Positions 13,615 through 15,388 of a stretch of 15,388 nt of DNA are shown here, in pieces (the stretch's first letter is position 1; every line of letters starts with the position of its first letter). Position numbers and translations under genes: made by a program. Under the pieces are notes generated by a model. It searched no databases and was not told where the DNA came from. It saw only the letters and a list, made by a program, of their open reading frames with translations. This stretch comes from an uncultured Sphingobacteriales bacterium (lineage in GTDB: Bacteria > Bacteroidota > Bacteroidia > Chitinophagales > Chitinophagaceae): assembly GCA_946887085.1 (NCBI GenBank), contig CAMPKG010000036.1, forward strand, positions 1-15,388, written 5' to 3'.

Positions 13615-14010
13615 ATGGACATGGACAAACATATAAAACCTACCGAAAGTGAGCTGGAAATATTGAGCATCCTCTGGCAGAAAGGGCCTGGTACCGTTCG
13701 CGATGTGCATGACGAACTCACAAAGAAAAAAGAGGCCGGCTACACCACCACCTTAAAGCTGATGCAGATCATGCTCGAGAAAAAGCTGTTGAAAAGAGAT
13801 ACAACCGCCAGGTCTCATGTGTTTACTGCAGCAGTAACGCAGAAAGACACGCAAACACAGCTACTCCGTAAAATGATCAATACCGCATTTAACGGATCGG
13901 CAGCCAACATGGTAATGCAGGCATTAGGCAGCTATAAAGCAAGCGCTGAAGAACTTGAACAGATAAAACAATACCTCGAGGAGATAGAGAAGCAAAACAA
14001 AAAGAAATAA
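13615..14010 (+). CDS. BlaI/MecI/CopY-family transcriptional repressor
   Basis: A 131-residue protein of the penicillinase-repressor family. A winged helix-turn-helix occupies about 9-75 (PTESELEILSILWQKGPGTVRDVHDEL, then the recognition segment with GYTTTLKLMQIMLEKKLL). A helical dimerisation region follows (about 76-131) and ends in a charged tail, EIEKQNKKK. In known systems the membrane metallopeptidase BlaR1/MecR1 triggers cleavage of this repressor and frees the promoter. The next gene, 24 bp downstream, encodes such a peptidase, which supports that role here. A second in-frame ATG two codons later (13621) could equally be the start. Two palindromic sites just upstream suggest autoregulation. 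The signal sensed is unknown; in Bacteroidota many such pairs are not linked to a beta-lactamase, and none is seen here. Confidence 0.94.
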   Translation: MDMDKHIKPTESELEILSILWQKGPGTVRDVHDELTKKKEAGYTTTLKLMQIMLEKKLLKRDTTARSHVFTAAVTQKDTQTQLLRKMINTAFNGSAANMVMQALGSYKASAEELEQIKQYLEEIEKQNKKK

Positions 14011-14034
14011 TCAACTAACCGTAAATACGCAATT

Positions 14035-15388
14035 ATGGAAAGTTTGCAAACCGATTTCCTGATAATGGCCCACTCGCTGGGCTGGGCTCTGTGTCACTCA
14101 ATATGGCAGGCATTGCTGATATACTGCGCGCTAAAACTGATACTTGGAACAATTGGTAATCCGTCACCTCGCCTCAGCTACAATCTATCGTACCTGGCCT
14201 TATGCGGCGTCTTTATATGGTTTCTCAGCACCTGGATCCTGAACTGGCACTTGCTTACAGAAGCGCTTGCAAAAGAAAACGGCAACGCTGAAATATCCCT
14301 GCAAGCAGTCAGCACTGTCGTCACTGCCAAGCTGAATGATGATATTATTTATCACCTCACACAGTGGTTGCCCATCGCATCGCTGGCATATCTTGGCGGA
14401 GTAGCGTTCCTTACCACCCGGTTTATCTATAATTATTATCTGCTTGAAGTAGCCAAAACAAAATGCATCGTAAGTGTTACAAATACCTGGCTGGACAAGC
14501 TTTCTATCTACAAAGAACAATTGCATATACGAAGCAAGGTATCACTCCTTTTCTCTGAGTATATCGATGTCCCGATGGTCATTGGTGTTATCAAACCTTT
14601 GGTGCTTGTACCAATGGCAACGCTCTCAAGGTTAAACACTCAACAATTTGAGGCTATACTAGTTCACGAACTGGCACACATCAAACGCAACGATTACTTT
14701 TTAAATATCGTGCAAGTGTTTATGGAGACAATATTATTCTTCAATCCCTTTGCGTGGGCATTGTCAGGAATCATACGCCGCGAAAGGGAACACTGCTGCG
14801 ATGACATTGTGCTGGAACATACCGGCGCCCCACTCTCTTATGCCCATGCCCTGGCCGCCCTCGAAACAACGCGGCAAACGCAGTTGGCGGTCGCCGCAAC
14901 AGGAAATAAGAATCTATTGTTTAACCGAATAAAAAGGATCATGGAAATGAAAAAGAAAACCATCAACAGCCCGGCAGCGGTGGCATTGCTTGCAGCAGCA
15001 CTTGCCATATCTCTGATCTGCCTGACGCCGCTCTTCGCGCAAACATCAAAAAAAGCAAAGAAAGAAGCCAAGACAACGACCAAACAAAAGATCACCATAA
15101 TCGACGACAATGGCAAAGCCCGGACCTATAGCTCAATTAAAGATGTACCCGCAAAAGACAGAGCGACTATGGTAGCTCCGCCAATACCGCCTCAACCTTT
15201 AACACCTGTAAAGGGCGTTGTTCCTACTGCACCCATACCGCCGGTGCCGCCTATCACGCCTGTTTATACTTCAGGTATTACCGATAGCTCAATAGCTATC
15301 GCAATGGAGACAGCCAATAAAGCGATACTGGCTGCAAACCTGTCAATAGCAGAGGCCAATAAGTCGCTTGCCGCCGTGGACTGGAAAC
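14035..15388 (+). CDS. M56-family (BlaR1/MecR1-type) membrane metallopeptidase, 3' end missing
   Basis: The frame is open from ATG 14035 to the window end (451 codons) with no stop, so the gene is truncated on the right. Hydrophobic helices lie at about 14-38, 51-70, 111-134 and 313-335. The zinc site is H211-E-L-A-H215 with RREREHCCDD (248-257), whose E250 or E252 may be the third ligand, in the cytoplasmic loop between helices 3 and 4 as in BlaR1. After helix 4 come a Lys-rich linker, a proline-rich stretch (382-409, PPIPP- and PPVPP-like repeats) and an Ala-rich helical segment, all presumably periplasmic. No penicillin-binding sensor domain appears in the visible part, so the signal may differ from beta-lactams. 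It lies 24 bp after the BlaI-type gene in one operon. Confidence 0.92.
   Translation, partial: MESLQTDFLIMAHSLGWALCHSIWQALLIYCALKLILGTIGNPSPRLSYNLSYLALCGVFIWFLSTWILNWHLLTEALAKENGNAEISLQAVSTVVTAKLNDDIIYHLTQWLPIASLAYLGGVAFLTTRFIYNYYLLEVAKTKCIVSVTNTWLDKLSIYKEQLHIRSKVSLLFSEYIDVPMVIGVIKPLVLVPMATLSRLNTQQFEAILVHELAHIKRNDYFLNIVQVFMETILFFNPFAWALSGIIRREREHCCDDIVLEHTGAPLSYAHALAALETTRQTQLAVAATGNKNLLFNRIKRIMEMKKKTINSPAAVALLAAALAISLICLTPLFAQTSKKAKKEAKTTTKQKITIIDDNGKARTYSSIKDVPAKDRATMVAPPIPPQPLTPVKGVVPTAPIPPVPPITPVYTSGITDSSIAIAMETANKAILAANLSIAEANKSLAAVDWK

Overview
This window is chromosomal DNA from a member of the Bacteroidota, most likely of the Chitinophagaceae/Sphingobacteriia type. The evidence is the gene content: an S9B dipeptidyl peptidase, DUF3857/transglutaminase proteins, a Cys-type KdsA, a RicT homologue with a glutamine-rich tail, and a BlaI plus M56-peptidase pair. 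Most starts also lack a Shine-Dalgarno sequence and are preceded by A/T-rich DNA, and one promoter fits the Bacteroidetes TTTG / TAnnTTTG pattern. The first 54 bases are not biological: they are an untrimmed Illumina Nextera P7 adapter with its index, so the window begins at the end of a draft or metagenome contig.

Left part, + strand: the 3' end of a UbiA-family prenyltransferase (55-245), then dapB (254-976, lysine/peptidoglycan precursor synthesis), a secreted dipeptidyl-peptidase-IV-like protease (1043-3202) and a secreted alpha/beta-hydrolase-like protein of unknown function (3226-4269). The last two are probably one transcription unit.

Middle part, - strand (5' to 3' this runs from 11693 down to 4266): a stand-alone CheY-like response regulator, a secreted fasciclin-domain protein with its own terminator, a single-chain iron-sulfur L-serine ammonia-lyase with a GTG start, and a tightly packed operon of two DUF3857/transglutaminase-like exported proteins followed by kdsA. 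The two DUF3857 genes are 1 bp apart and the second overlaps kdsA by 1 bp. The first has lost the catalytic Cys of its transglutaminase fold, while the second keeps it. The kdsA stop overlaps the stop of the convergent hydrolase gene.

Right part, + strand: a 325-bp divergent intergenic region, ricT with an unusual Cys-rich N-terminus and a basic, Gln-rich 110-residue tail, a strong intrinsic terminator, and a BlaI-type repressor gene followed by an M56 (BlaR1-type) membrane metallopeptidase that runs off the window. The repressor gene is preceded by two perfect TACGAAnnnnTTCGTA inverted repeats, placed over and just after a Bacteroidetes-type promoter. This is a convincing candidate operator for autoregulation.

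Most genes are ordinary housekeeping or envelope genes. I found no mobile element, CRISPR array, tRNA or rRNA, and nothing I would call a wholly new system. The best leads are the BlaI operator pair, the active/inactive transglutaminase pair coupled to kdsA, the hairpin just before the sdaA start, and the RicT extensions.
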